A stretch of DNA of 64,000 nt from Hypomesus transpacificus (GCF_021917145.1 NC_061073.1:4618550-4682549), one strand, 5' to 3'. Counted from the stretch's first letter, positions 22,058 to 33,955 are shown. The notes: generated from the letters alone by a model not told the origin. Numbers and translations are program-made.

Positions 22058-22340
22058 TTTCTCTCCCTCCCCTGTACACTCCCTCCCTCTGTCTGTCTGT
22101 CTCCCTCCCTCTGTCTCCCTCCCTCTGTCTCCCTCCCTCTCTCTGTCTCCCTCCCTCTGTCTCCCTCCCTCTGTCTCCCTCCCTCCCTCTGTCTGTCTGT
22201 CTCCCTCTCTCTGTCTCCCTCCCTCTCTCTGTCCCTCCCTCCCTCTCTCCGTCTCCCTCTCTCTTTCTGTCCCTCTCTGTCTCTCTCTCTGTCTCCCTCT
22301 CTCTCTCCCTATGTCTCCCTCTCTCCTCTCTCCCTCTGGT
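22058..22340. repeat. CT-rich satellite (CCCTCTGTCTCC type)
   Basis: Repeats of ctccctccctctgt about 200 bp upstream of the FAM180 start codon. Serine/proline/leucine open frames across it are artefacts. Confidence 0.9.
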
Positions 22341-23226
22341 CAGCTGATTTCCAGTCTGTCAGTACTGACAGATGGTAGTTATCAGCTTCTCTGAGTGAGA
22401 GAAACTGCCCCAACTGCATTTCTCTCTCCCGGATGATCGCAAGTAGCCACAAAAACTTACCCCCAGTCACCCAAACTCTCGTCATTATCTTCATCATCAT
22501 ATTTATATTCATCACCATCTTCTAAACTGTCCACACATTATCTAGTTATAGCAAACTTCTCAATACTTCCCTGTATGCTTTTCATTCGCTGCCATTTTCA
22601 TAACAGACATATTTTATATATTGAGTCCAGCTTTCCTTGGGAAACATCTTGTGTTCATGAATAGCACACAGGCTCTCACAAAAATACTCTTGAACTAAAA
22701 ATGTTCTGAACTGTGTCTGCTTATAAAAGGCTAAAACAACAGCATCCCTGCAGGAGTACGCGTCAGCTTGACTCCAGTCAGTGTTTATGGATCTATGTTT
22801 CATTAGCTGTGGTTAAACTGACAGCAGAAACGTTAGTATTTCTGCCAGGTTGACTTGAGGAGCCAGCTCAGTCCGTGTTCTCTTTGGCTGTGGTGGAGAG
22901 AGCTTGCAGTACCAACACACCAGTCACATGAAATATCCAGTCAAAGCCTGAACAGAAACCCAAATGAAGATGAGAGGACCACAGAGCCTTTCTGACAGTG
23001 GTTGGACTTCTCATAGAGGCAGGTCCCCACCCCTATTCAGAGAAGACCTGTTTCCAAAAATCTCTGGCACTAGGTTTTTAGTGTTCGAAAATCAGAAGTA
23101 GTTGGTTTGGCAGCGTTTCATGACAGTCTGACCAGAACGTAAAGTACTTGTTGTAATCAACACACCACAATCTCCTAACCCTATCCATTGTATAATCACT
23201 TTGTATTCAACATCTTGTTTTCCCCG

Positions 23227-23285
23227 GGAGGGGAAGTGCACCGTTTCAGGAGGTGCTGCAATACCGGGACGATGCAAATGCACGT
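23227..23285 (-). ncRNA. U2 snRNA 3'-end-like fragment
   Basis: On the minus strand, ggtattgcagcacctcctg and aaacggtgcac closely follow the 3' terminal stem-loop of U2 snRNA, with a preceding gcatcg as in U2. The upstream minus-strand sequence does not match the U2 5' domain (Sm site, branch-point pairing region). This is therefore a truncated copy or a repeat that captured the U2 tail, not a functional U2 gene. Confidence 0.45.
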
Positions 23286-23853
23286 TGTATCATCAGGGAC
23301 CCGAGTCATTTCCAGGATCGTCATATCAGTATACGGCTTCACGGTCCTACTAATGAGCTATATAATCCGTAACAAAATACAACTAAAACGGAGTTAGAAA
23401 AACATCATTAGCAAAGGAAAAGCGCTTTCATCAACGTGTAGTCTTTGAAAACTAACGTGAAAACGTGGTGTATCTGTCACGTGATACACGTCCCTCCAAT
23501 AGACCAATTATTTGTTTGTAAACATTAGGGATGCGCGCCCAATGTGGTTGCAGGAAACCGGGAAAGGATAGCATTTTAAATGGCAAAAGGACCACACGGA
23601 TAATACAAATAGTTAATAAAAAATAAAAATAAAAGGTCGAGGAGGACAGCCTTTAAGAGAGAAAGTTGATTGATCTAGTCGCATCAGAATTTTGATTTGG
23701 GTCACGAAAGTATTTTTATTTTTAACAACTGTTGCTGCATGATTTTCTCTGAGCCTCTACTATCTGAGGAAGCTGAGGAGTGCCAACATCCCTAAACCAC
23801 TGATGGCAAACTTTTACAACTGTGCCATCACCAGTGTGTTAACGTATGGTTTC

Positions 23854-24222
23854 TTAGTGTGGTTTTCCAGCTGCACTAAGGCTGAGCCTATCGATCATTT
23901 CACCTATATGTTTGAAAGTGAGCATTATGGCCGTACCATTCAGACATGCAAACCCCTCAGGCGTTCTTGAGTGAGGATCAAAGATTCCATACCTTCCAGA
24001 GCTGTGTTTGAACAGAGCAAGGGTGTTTGAAGCCAGTGTGAGCAATGCATAGTCAGCACCTGATGCCAAAGTCTCAAGTTTTGTTGAAAGATTAAGGTGC
24101 CACTCCTCCATGTCTTTACTCGGGGCAGAAGCTCTCATGTAACCATTCATAACAGGTGATTTTAATACAATGTACTGATGTCCATCAGTCGTTTTTCTGC
24201 ATGGAAGTTCATCAAATGCCAA
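23854..24222 (-). pseudogene. Fragment of a mobile or multicopy cysteine-peptidase-like protein
   Basis: A 122-codon open stretch without partner exons. The segment ALFKHSSGRYGIFDPHSRTP, then LNGTAIMLTF, resembles the OTU/C76-like peptidase regions found in large proteins of teleost Helitron-like and other multicopy elements, where FD-HSR is a recurrent block. Upstream on the same strand the frame is broken by stops, and there is a duplicated LAFDE segment around 24210-24245. I infer a decayed transposon-derived remnant; the family call is from memory. Confidence 0.4.
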
Positions 24223-24259
24223 AGTTTTCCCTCTTTCATCAAATGCAAGTTAAGGAAGG

Positions 24260-25135
24260 AGGTGCTCTCTGAAGAGTTGGGTTTTTAAGAGCTTCTTCAA
24301 GGTAGAATCAATCTGTGTAATCCTTGAATCCTTTATTGATGGTTTTTTTATTATTATTAATTTGGAACCTGGGGAACTGGGTGCACATTCTGTCAGACAT
24401 GGCACACGCTACAAGGTTTGACCAGTTCTATAATTCAGGCACATTTCATACATTTCTCACCAAGCCACACCATTGCATTTCAACATCTTTATTTTTCAAA
24501 CAGTACATCACAACAGTTAATGACCACATTCAAAAAGAAATAAGTAAAAAAAACAAAGACAAAATGATCATTCTTTGTTTTACATGTATTAAAGGACTTT
24601 TCAGGTTCTTTCAGTTTACAGGTTGTTGCCATCTGCCTCTATTTAAAAGTCTAGTCTTTGATGCTAGCAAAAGACTGATGATATTTGAACTTAAGAACAA
24701 ATCAGATACAGCCCACTCTTCAGTGGTACTGAAGCAGAACTGGGGCATTAGCGCCCCCTGGTGGTTTATTGGCTGGAATGTTTTTCGGTCCTGATTTTTG
24801 TCATTTACAGAGCCAGGACTGTGCATGAACACCAGAGGTCTTTGACCTCACACACTGGACAGACAGCTAAAGGAATTTGAGTAGAATTTCACAACAATCT
24901 TTTTTTATTTTTATGGATTACAATCAAGGATGACAACTTTGACGTGATGCCTAAACATGACACCACTGATCAGACACAATTGAGTTTCCTGCTTGATGCT
25001 TATGTGAAAATAACAGAGCTAAATGACTCTGATGTATTATTTGTGATTATTTGTGTAATATGAACAATATGAAGCACCTCCCTACTCATGTTAACACCTC
25101 CCTACTCATTACATGCCGGTAACCTCAGAGCTGCC
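24260..25135. other. Spacer downstream of the unrecognised gene
   Basis: AT-rich DNA that should include the 3' UTR of the minus-strand gene at 25136-26283. It has short direct repeats of acctccctactca near 25076-25108 and no supported gene. Confidence 0.4.
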
Positions 25136-26283
25136 TTAAGCAGGGAACTGAAGTTTATCTCTTACAATGTCAAAATATTCAGTCCAGTTGGTGAACATGA
25201 TCACAACCTCACCTTGGATCTTTTCAAACCGATTCTTTCTCGGTTCCTTATTGTCAATCCATTTTACCTTAGCAAAGTCATCTACATAAGCCTTTTCGTC
25301 ATTCATTTCCTGTATAATGTCAGTTACTTCATTTTGTGCACGATCCTTGTCTTCCTGACTCCAGCCTCCCTGCCTATGCACTGTCAGGAAATGTGTAAGA
25401 ACTCTCTTCAATACCCGGCAGTATTCACCATATATCAGTGCATTAGCATTGATATACAGTTCATCTTCGTTAAAATGTGCCACTAACTCATTCATAATGG
25501 CTATTGCTGTGTTTGTATCAAGGGGACTGTCTAGGTTGGTTTGTTGGTTCATGAAGTCATCTACAGTTCTTTGGTAAAATGTAATGACACCATTATTGAT
25601 GACATGCTCACCCCTTCTAGACCTCTTACCATCATCAACAAGAGGAGCACTGAAATCAAAATTTTGGTTGATTAGACGGATCTTTCTCTTTGTCTCTTTT
25701 TGAAGATCAAGAATGGATTTCAATTCATTTCTGCGAGCTGCCTCTAGTTTTGCTGATTGTTGCCCTTTCTTCTTGTCATGCTTTCCCATTACTTCTCTTA
25801 TGTGGGCCATCAGGTTCACGTCAGGAATACCTGAAATAACATAAACAACAGACGCAGCTCTGAATCAGTCACAGTATGTCAAGACATCCGCAATAATAAC
25901 ATATGAATGGACAGCTGACACGTACCAGCCAAACAAAACTGACAGCAAAATATGGATGGGCAGTAACACCCATAACCCTCATCAGTAGAGCAATACTTAC
26001 TTTCCACATGCATTGCAGTCAGACCAGATGATTTCTTCCCAACTGGCGTTGAGCTGCCAGATGTGCTCTGAGAGGAATATCCCGATGAACTCCCAGAAGA
26101 CCTGTTCTCTTTCAAATTCAACTCTCTTCTAAGCCTTCCATTGATGACATCCAGTTTTTCCTTGGCCAGAGCTGAGTCATCTGCAGCCACAGCCAAGACC
26201 CATTCCACTGCCTCTTTCACAGAGCCCACCACAGGAAGGGCCTCTATGAAGCCCACCCACACATGGCTTCCAGCACTGGCCAT
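25136..26283 (-). CDS. Two-exon gene of unknown function
   Basis: Exon 1 is 26283-26001 and exon 2 is 25830-25136 on the minus strand, with donor GTAAGT, acceptor ttatttcag and matching phase. The product is 325 aa. I do not recognise a named family, though it resembles multicopy uncharacterised teleost proteins that begin similarly. The N-terminus (SHVWVGFIEALPVVGSVKEA) is short, hydrophobic and glycine-containing, possibly amphipathic or membrane-associating. A Ser/Gly-rich linker follows (about residues 60-90). The C-terminal part is helical and highly charged, with a Lys/Glu-rich coiled-coil-like segment around residues 115-145 and an acidic, Asp/Glu-rich region afterwards. There are no catalytic motifs I can name. 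It is flanked by a transposon-type remnant and a TIR element. Intact splicing and a long frame make a pseudogene less likely. Confidence 0.6.
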
Positions 26284-26795
26284 AGCAGGAGGTTTTCACC
26301 AACTGTACCTGAAGAAGATCATATTTAGTTTCAGTTCCTCATTGCTATTTTATACCACAAATTCATGCTAGTCATTTATGGTACAATGGCTTCTCTCACA
26401 ACCTCCTCTATAGTGGTATGAAGCACCTGCTGTTGTGGCAGTAGCTTGTGATAGCAACGGAAAATAAAATTATCCTTGCTATAACACAGGAATGCAAAGG
26501 ACACTAACATACGCTGTGGGGATTTCGCTGTTGAGTAGAGAAAGTGAAACTACACAAGTTCAGCTCCCCCACCAATGTGGCCGACCAAGCATCAGATGGA
26601 ACAAAACGCAGGACGGCGCAGGGAGCGGTTATAACGCATCAAACTTGCTAAAACAATACGGGAGGGATGAGTAACTAGCTGGCCCTCAGCGGGAAAACAG
26701 ACGTTCACACACAGTGCTTGGGTTACGGACATACCTGTAAGCAGTGCAGAGTGAACGTACGACGATCCAACACAGACGAGTGAATCAGGAAATTA
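26284..26795. other. Upstream flank of the unrecognised gene
   Basis: Presumed promoter and 5' UTR of the minus-strand gene at 25136-26283. I see no TATA box or other motif I would defend. Confidence 0.35.
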
Positions 26796-27592
26796 GTGAT
26801 GTGTCGTTCGTGAACGATTCGTTCATTTTGAACGAATCCTTATAAGGACTCGGGAGTAACGAGTCCTCTCAACGAGTGATTCGTTCATTTCCCGACTAGG
26901 TCTTTCTACGAGTCTTTGGATCATTTTTCACGTGACCTGCATAGGCTCTGTAGCTAGAGGAAACGAACGATTCGTTCCTTTCCCGACTCGGTCTTTCTAC
27001 GAGTCTTTGGATCATTTTTCACGTGACCTGCATAGGCTCTGTAGCTAGAGGAAACGAATGATTAGTTCCTTCCCCGACTCGGTCTTTCTACGAGTCTTTG
27101 GATCCTTTTTTCACGTGACCCGCATTGTATTTTTTAGTAGAGGAAACAGTTTCCTTATTCCCTTTCGCGTGGCCGCTGTTTTAGTAAGACGTGAATGAAT
27201 GATATTCGCTCAAGTCATCATACTGACTGGTTTTGTTATTTTCACTTTACATTTACACTTACAGTTTAGTGCAGTGTAATTGTTTGACGTGATCATTAAA
27301 TGCTAGTGTGATAATACATGACCAAATCATACAAACTCATGATACATTATTTTAATGCAGGAATTTATTTTGAAATAGTATTTGCTGGTGCACATGTCAT
27401 GCACTAACCTACAGTGGACGTATAGGGGCTATACGTCCTTTGCAGTGGACGTATAGCCCCCAACCCCCCCCCCCCCCCCCCCCCCCCCCCACCCCTGAAA
27501 TGAACAAATGACTCGAAAAAAGATTCGTTCATTTTACTGAACGAGATTCAAAGAACCGAATCAGTAAAAAGAACCGAACTTCCCATCACTAC
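26796..27592. mobile_element. TIR DNA transposon (non-autonomous) with internal triplication
   Basis: The ends agtgatgtgtcgttcgtgaa and, read in reverse complement at the right, agtgatgggaagttcggttc are related inverted termini of a dispersed family I recall from teleosts. The interior carries multiple cgattcgttc and gaacgaat motifs. A block of roughly 100 bp, containing cggtctttctacgagtcttt and cacgtgacctgcataggctc, is repeated three times between about 26886 and 27135. No transposase frame is present. Confidence 0.65.
27416..27490. repeat. Palindrome next to a poly-C tract
   Basis: ggacgtatag and ctatacgtcc face each other around 27417-27441. A third copy of ggacgtatagcccc follows, then about 30 C. 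All lie inside the TIR element. Confidence 0.7.
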
Positions 27593-28350
27593 AGGAAATG
27601 GTCAGACAGCTTCGAACAGCTGGGGGCAAGGACTTGACGAAAGTTGTCTTAGCCACAGACTGGGCGGGGATAAGTAAAGAAGCGGCGCCGTGATGTAAAA
27701 TGAACTGTTGCTACAAGAGGACTGAGAAAGTCTTCGTCCTGGAAAAGGCTGTTGTTTTGATTTTGATCATGCCGAAGCCCTTATTTCAACTTTGGGAAAC
27801 GTCAGTCTCTTGTACAGCAAATCTTTGACTCTGGTTAAAAAAAAATCATTTCAGCTTTATTTCAGGCACTTGGCCCATATCAAAGAAAATCAATTAAAAA
27901 AAACAAACAGGACAAGAATACAAATACATATACAGTTAAAATTGACAAATGTCCATTTCTCAGGAGAGTCGGATTTTCAAAAATAGAAACTAAATATTTG
28001 GTAAAGAACTGCTCCATCTCCTTCATAATTGGAAATCGTCACAAATGGAGGAGAGGGTGCGGAGTTTACCCATAAGATTAGTTGTGGTGTACAATTACTA
28101 AGTAAGTAAGGTAAGTATAATTACTGCTGACTCAGTCGCATGGTTTGATCCTGTCTGAGTAATTAATGCATTGGATCAATGTCTGTCCTTAAGTATATTT
28201 ATTTTGAATTGTGGACTCAAATAAAGAAGGAAAATGTGTTTGTTATACATTGTGGTTTAAGTTCGTCTTCTAACTAGCGTGTCTCCACATGGGGAAATGT
28301 CCTGTAAGGTTTTTGGAGCAGATAAGAAAGGTTTTAGTGTTGTTACAAGA
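27593..28350. other. AT-rich intergenic sequence
   Basis: No gene, RNA or element supported. Confidence 0.35.
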
Positions 28351-28359
28351 TGAAAATGT

Positions 28360-28935
28360 CTCTGTCTCCCCCCTCGGCCTTCCCCCTCTTTCTCCCCTCT
28401 CTCCCCCCTCTCTCTCCCCCCTGTCTCCCCTCTGTCTCCCCCCTCTCTGTTTTCCTCTATCTCTCCCCTCTGTGTCCCCCCTCTCTGTTTTCCCCCTCTC
28501 TCTCCTCTCTCTCTCCCTTCTCTCTCCCCTCTGTCTCCCCTCTGTCTCTCCCCTCTGTCTCCCCTCTGTCTCCCCCCTCTGTCTCCCATCTGTCTCCCCC
28601 CTCTGTCTCTCCCCCCTCTGCCTGCCCTGTCTCTCTCCCCTCTATCTCCCCTCTGCCTCCCCTCTGTCTCCCCCCTCTCTGTTTCCCCCCTCTATCTCCC
28701 CTCTGTCTCCCCCCTCTCTGTTTCCCCCCTCTATCTCCCCTCGGTCTCCCCCCTCTCTGTCTCTACCCCCTCTCTCTCCCCTCTGCCTCCCCCCTCTCTC
28801 TCCCCTCTGTCTCCCTTCTGCCTCCCCCCTCTCTCCCCCCTCTCTCTCCCTTCTGTTTCCCCCCTCTCTTTCTCCCCCCTCTCTCTCCCCTCTATCTACT
28901 CCCTCTCTCTCACCTCTCTCTCCCCCCTCCCTGTC
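28360..28935. repeat. Pyrimidine-rich satellite
   Basis: About 575 bp of irregular ctctgtctcccc and ctctctcccccc units. Long Pro/Ser/Leu open frames in two plus frames are artefacts of the missing purines. Confidence 0.93.
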
Positions 28936-28949
28936 TCACTCTCAAATCA

Positions 28950-30780
28950 TGGGTGGATAAACTAGAGGACATGAAAAGTGGAGGCTGGGTGTAGAGGCTA
29001 GAGGAGGCAGAGAGGCTGGACGGAGTAGGAAGGTTTGAGGCTGTTTAAAGAGGCTAGAGGCTAAGAGAAGGGAGAGAGGGGCAGCCCCTAGACTGGAGAC
29101 AGCCAGAGGAAGCCATGGGGAGCTGGAACAATGGAGCTGGCTGAAACAAACCCTGTTCCAGCTTCCATCTGATGTCATCTGAGGGCGACACCAGGGCGGA
29201 GGTTGTTATTACTTCCGAACACCAGAGGGCAGCAACAACTAGCTGTGATCTGTAGGCCTATCTTGACGACACAACAGCAGGTTCTGTAGTAGAAGAGACA
29301 CACACCAACCTGGGTTCACATGTTGACAGAGTTTGCTAGTTGATACCAAGTTCATAAACACTGATCTTTGATGAACCCAAGATTATTTATTCGAAACATT
29401 ACAAGACGGGGCTCCAGTGTGTGTTCCAGGGCTGCCAACTTTTCCAAAAACCTTTGAGTGAGATTTGGTATTTTGGGGGGCCAACCAAGTCCAAATGCTC
29501 TTCTTCAAAGTCCAAAAACAGCATGGAGCAGCAACAAGTGGGTTCTTGTCTGTGTTACACACCTTTTATATCCAACAAATTACAAAACTTTAAAAACAGA
29601 TCTATTGGCCTGTAACAATTGTAAATCTCCTATGACCTGCCCCAAATGGGCCTTGATGCAATGCCATCTAATCTTTTCTGCTGATTCTGCAACATTTTGG
29701 GGGACTTTCCATACCAGCACCTTTTGCCCAGTTCTTCTATTCTGCCAAACTAGACGTGTTTTCCAACACCAGTTACATTCAGCCCTGGGTTATAGCCCTT
29801 CACTATTGCATGGTGCCATTCTTCACAGGTCACACCCATCAAGTCAAAGTGAATAGTAACTGGTCCAACTCCATATCCAAGCCCATGGTATCTGTGGAGG
29901 AATACAGTCATCACACTTGTCAAACCCTCCCCACCCAAGTCCAATGACTTTATAACTTTCGTGTAGGCCCATACTATAGCAGTCTGCAGACATACAGCAC
30001 AGATGAGACAGAAGAGAGTGAATTAGAGATAATGGTGATGGGAGGGTGTTGCACTTTTCTGCTTCTCTTTTTCAACACTCACTTCTTTACCTTCTCACAC
30101 TTTCAAATAGTTTAAACAAGTCTCTATACTCTATTCTCTGCATTCTGCACAGAAGATGATGTGTACTGTATATCAAAACCTTCCGACATATAAATCCACG
30201 TCTCCACACTCAGATCCTGTCCCCAGCCCACTGCTGTTTTAACCAACCTATATACTACAACAGCATAATACAATTCCTGAAATTCAGTTATAACTTCTGA
30301 TTTGAGTGCCACCCCAAGATCGTCAGTGGCCCCATGTGGCCACTCCTACGAAACATTTCTGGGGGCGCCACTGCTCTTGCCTGTTCATGCTTGCACTGCA
30401 GTAAAGCAAACTATATGACAACAATCATGTTTAATGTAACTGGCCCCTCTAACAGAACCACTGGCCCCAATGTAACTACTTGCAAATATTACAAGTAGCC
30501 TACATTGCATGACAACGTTTGGCATAGGCCTATCTGTACTAGAAATCAATTACAGCATTGTTTATCTCGAACTTCCCAAAGAGCGTGACTTATCAGGATT
30601 AATCTAAATCAGTTTGAGCAAATGCAACGCAAATTCACACTGTACTAAGCTACCTCTAGATGGAGAGCAAATGCAGGCTTCAAACACTCGCTAACATAAC
30701 TCACCCTTGAAACACTCGCTAGTAGAACTCACCCTTCAAACGCTAGCTAGTAAAACTCACCCGTCTATGATACATTTGCT
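28950..30780. other. Intergenic; low-level repeat debris
   Basis: No complete gene supported. A short minus-strand open stretch at 29750-29944 (HGLGYGVGPVTIHFDLMG) looks protein-like but has no partners and may be a transposon remnant. The segment around 30325-30375 (ggccccatgtggccac) resembles dispersed fish repeats. Confidence 0.35.
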
Positions 30781-30960
30781 TGGTGTTTCAGATGAGGTAA
30801 GCATTTTGCTTGGTGTTTCAGATGAGGTAAGCAGTTTGCTTGGTGTTTCAGATGAGGTAAGCAGTTTGCTTGGTGTTTCAGATGAGGTAAGCAGTTTGCT
30901 TGGTGTTTCAGATGAGGTAAGCAGTTTGCTTGGTGTTTCAGATGAGGTAAGCAGTTTGCT
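30781..30960. repeat. 30-bp minisatellite, six copies, each with splice-site-like ends
   Basis: Six almost identical units. Each unit contains tggtgtttcag, the five bases atgag, and then gtaagcag, so every copy carries an acceptor-like and a donor-like consensus 5 nt apart. The plus-strand frame is open (LLGVSDEVSS repeats) but has no surrounding gene. Confidence 0.93.
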
Positions 30961-31547
30961 TGATTATGATGATGCCACCACAGCCGGGTTGTTGGGCTTT
31001 GGCCATACTATTTTGCTAATGTGAAAGATGTCTTCACATTAAGTGCCCTAGACGGACTTCTTTTCTTTCTGTAGGCATTGGTCAGGGGAGAGACAGCAAG
31101 CATCACTGTGGAGCTCAAGGCAGGGTACATGTTGACTGACCTGTCTGACTCATCATCTGTCATTCTGTCAACCATTCCTGTCTACCTGTCTGTCAGCATG
31201 TTTACCTGTCTGTCTCAGTCAGTCTTTTCTCGCTGAAAGAGTGGATTTATGACTCACCTAGGGATACTGGTGACTCACTGGGCTGCGTCACACCGGGTCC
31301 ACTGTGTCCACTTGCTCTTCGATTGCTTCACACCCTCTGTGGTTTGAAACTCAACAAATCTCCTTTCTACGCCAAAACTCAAGTTTAGAAACAGTTGAAG
31401 CCCAAAAAGTTCAGAGGCAAATATTTCTCTTTCATTCCTGGATGTCTGGTCTGCCAATGTTAGACTCTCCATTTACTACAAATCCCATAGTAAATGTGCA
31501 TCATCTTGACAGTATTGTCTTTAACCCTAGCACTTGTATACCAGCTC

Positions 31548-32010
31548 TAACCTGGCCTAGGCTACAGCCTCTAACCTGGCCTAAGCTACAGCCTCTAACG
31601 TGGCCTAAACTACAGCCTTTAACCTGGCCTAGGCTACAGCCTCTAACCTGGCCTAAGCTACAGCCTCTAACCTGGCCTAAAATACAGCCTCTAACCTGGC
31701 CTAGGCTACAGCCTCTAACCTGGCCTAAAATACAGCCTCTAACCTGGCCTAAACTACAGCCTCTAACCTGGCCTAAGCTACAGCCTCTAACCTGGCCTAC
31801 GCTAAAGCCTCTAACCTGGCCTAGGCTACAGCCTCTAACCTGGCCTAAGCTACAGCCTCTAACCTGGCCTAGGCTACAGCCTCTAACCTGGCCTAAGCTA
31901 CAGCCTCTAACCTGGCCTAAGATACAGCCTCTAACCTGGCCTAAGCTACAGCCTCTAACCTGGCCTAGGCTACAGCCTCTAACCTGGCCTAAGCTACAGC
32001 CTTTAACCTG
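31548..32010. repeat. 24-bp minisatellite, about 19 copies
   Basis: The unit is ctacagcctctaacctggcc plus ta and a variable dinucleotide. Being 24 bp it keeps one frame open (an eight-residue repeat, LQPLTWPK), with no sign of a gene. Confidence 0.93.
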
Positions 32011-32054
32011 GGGTTCACTACATGCTGACCTGACCAGTGAGTATTTAACGTAAG

Positions 32055-32415
32055 GCCTGTTCTACCCTGTACCCCTCCTGCTCTACCCTGTACCCCTCCT
32101 GCTCTACCCTGTACTCCCTCCTGTTCTACCCTGTACCCCTCCTGCTCTACCCTGTACCCCTCCTGCTCTACCCTGTACCCCTCCTGCTCTACCCTGTACT
32201 CCCTCCTGCTCTACCCTGTACTCCCTCCTGCTCTACCCTGTACCCCTCCTGTTCTACCCTGTACCCCTCCTGCTCTACCCTGTACTCCCTCCTGCTCTAC
32301 CCTGTACTCCCTCCTGTTCTACCCTGTACCCCTCCTGCTCTACCCTGTACCCCTCCTGTTCTACCCTGTACCCCCTCCTGCTCTACCCTGTACCCCTCCT
32401 GCTCTACCCTGTACC
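32055..32415. repeat. 21-22-bp minisatellite
   Basis: About 17 units of ctaccctgtacccctcctg, some with an extra base (gtactccctcctg), starting 45 bp after the neighbouring 24-bp array. Confidence 0.93.
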
Positions 32416-32419
32416 AACA

Positions 32420-33955
32420 CAACGGATTAGTTGCTCTTTAGTTCCATTCCCAACTCTTACAGTAACAAAAACCATAAAATATTCAGATTAAATGTATTTA
32501 AAGGAGTACAGAGAGAAATTGAATAATTAATGGGGTGGGTATTGATTGGTCCAGAGTTGGTTTTTAAGCCGTCACATCATCAACTAGGTGTGAGTGTGAG
32601 AGGCAAGATGTGTGGTTTTGTACAGGGAGGTAGTGGACACCCCAATTTCCCGAAACATGACTATCCCAACATTCCTCAGATTGGCGTCACGTCACCACAC
32701 ACAACCGTCCATGCACAGTGTGTGTGTGTGTGTGTGCGTGCATGTGTGTTTGTGTCAGCACACAGCAGTACCACTCCAGCTATGTGACAGCGGAGTGTGA
32801 ACCCTCTGTCAGGACTCTGATTTCAGAGTGTATTGTTCCTTCTTTTCCGTCCCTCTCAGACAATACAACTCCCATCAGTCTTTATTAATAGTAACTGAAC
32901 CAACCAGACGCGACGCACTTAAGTAGGGGAATCTAGCACCGTCATACAAACAGAAGAATGATTCATTTGTTTTATAATTGAGTACTTCAGTAATGTGTTC
33001 AATTCTGTTGTACTCTATTGCACTATTGCTCCTTGGTCTTCCAGGCAGACACACACACAAGCTCGCTCACACGCGCTCGCTCACACACGCTCGCTCACAC
33101 ACACACTCACACACACACGCTCACATAAAAAAGCACACATATCTTCTAAAGACATCACGTCATAACACTCACACATCCATGGATCTGGCTTACTTAGCTG
33201 AACATGTTTTAACTTATAAGTATTATATGATGGATGCCATATGTCTGTGTCTTATTTTCTCATTATTATAGACTAGAGTAGAATTTCTTTTTTTTAACTG
33301 CATTTATTAAAATAAATTGAAATGGACCCAATTAAATAAAATGAATGGACTCAAGTTATATTGGTTGAACTGATTAGTTGCTTCCCTCTGGAAAATCTGT
33401 GTCAAATATAATTGTTTAAATCAACGCCACCACCACCTTTTTTCCTGTGTGAAGCACATTGGTTGCCTCTTGGTATGAAATGCGCTATATAAATACAATT
33501 TGATTTGATGTTTTTGGGCGATGTTGATGAAAAGTGACTTTAATGATCTTCAATGATGATGTTAGAGTAATGGAAGAACTGCACACATGGCATACATCTG
33601 TTATAGATCTATTATAGATGGTGCAGCTCTATAATAACATCACCTCTCTCTGCAATGGAACGAGAGACATTCTGACAGAGTAAATGGCAAAATTAGCTCC
33701 ACAGCTGAACACCATGAAAAAAACCTGTGTTCCTATCTAGGCTTCTGACAAAATTTCATGTGAATTTAAACTTGAAATCATAGCTTATTTTCCCTCTTTA
33801 GTGTGACCTAACACTAAAAGCATGCAACACGAATACATTAAAGCAGATCTTTTCTGGGCTGCCATTGGTGTATGACCTGGGTTCACAGGTACATTCGTAT
33901 GCTTAGGATGTAGGACAGACTCTAAAACAGGAAACAGTTCATGATGTAGAACATT
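32420..33955. other. Intergenic spacer
   Basis: Contains a CA/CGCTCACA microsatellite at 33047-33125 and a LINE-type 3' tail at about 33448-33512. No coding exon is supported. Confidence 0.45.
33448..33512 (+). mobile_element. LINE/SINE 3' tail fragment
   Basis: gtgaagcacattggttg, then atgcgctatataaatacaat and a tgatttgat tail, typical of a widespread teleost retroposon 3' end. A relative lies at 42800-42892. Confidence 0.55.

Larger units (their letters stand above)
21851..23853. other. Intergenic region with CT-rich tract and snRNA fragment
   Basis: Upstream flank of the FAM180 gene. The CT tract and U2-like fragment are listed separately. Beyond those I see no supported gene. Confidence 0.45.

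Noticed and set aside
28289-28994. Two overlapping plus-strand frames of over 210 codons, rich in Pro/Ser/Leu
   Set aside because: Pyrimidine-only satellite sequence lacks stop codons by composition.
31304-32053. 249-codon frame with an LQPLTWPK repeat
   Set aside because: A 24-bp minisatellite keeps one frame open; no gene context or conserved flanks.
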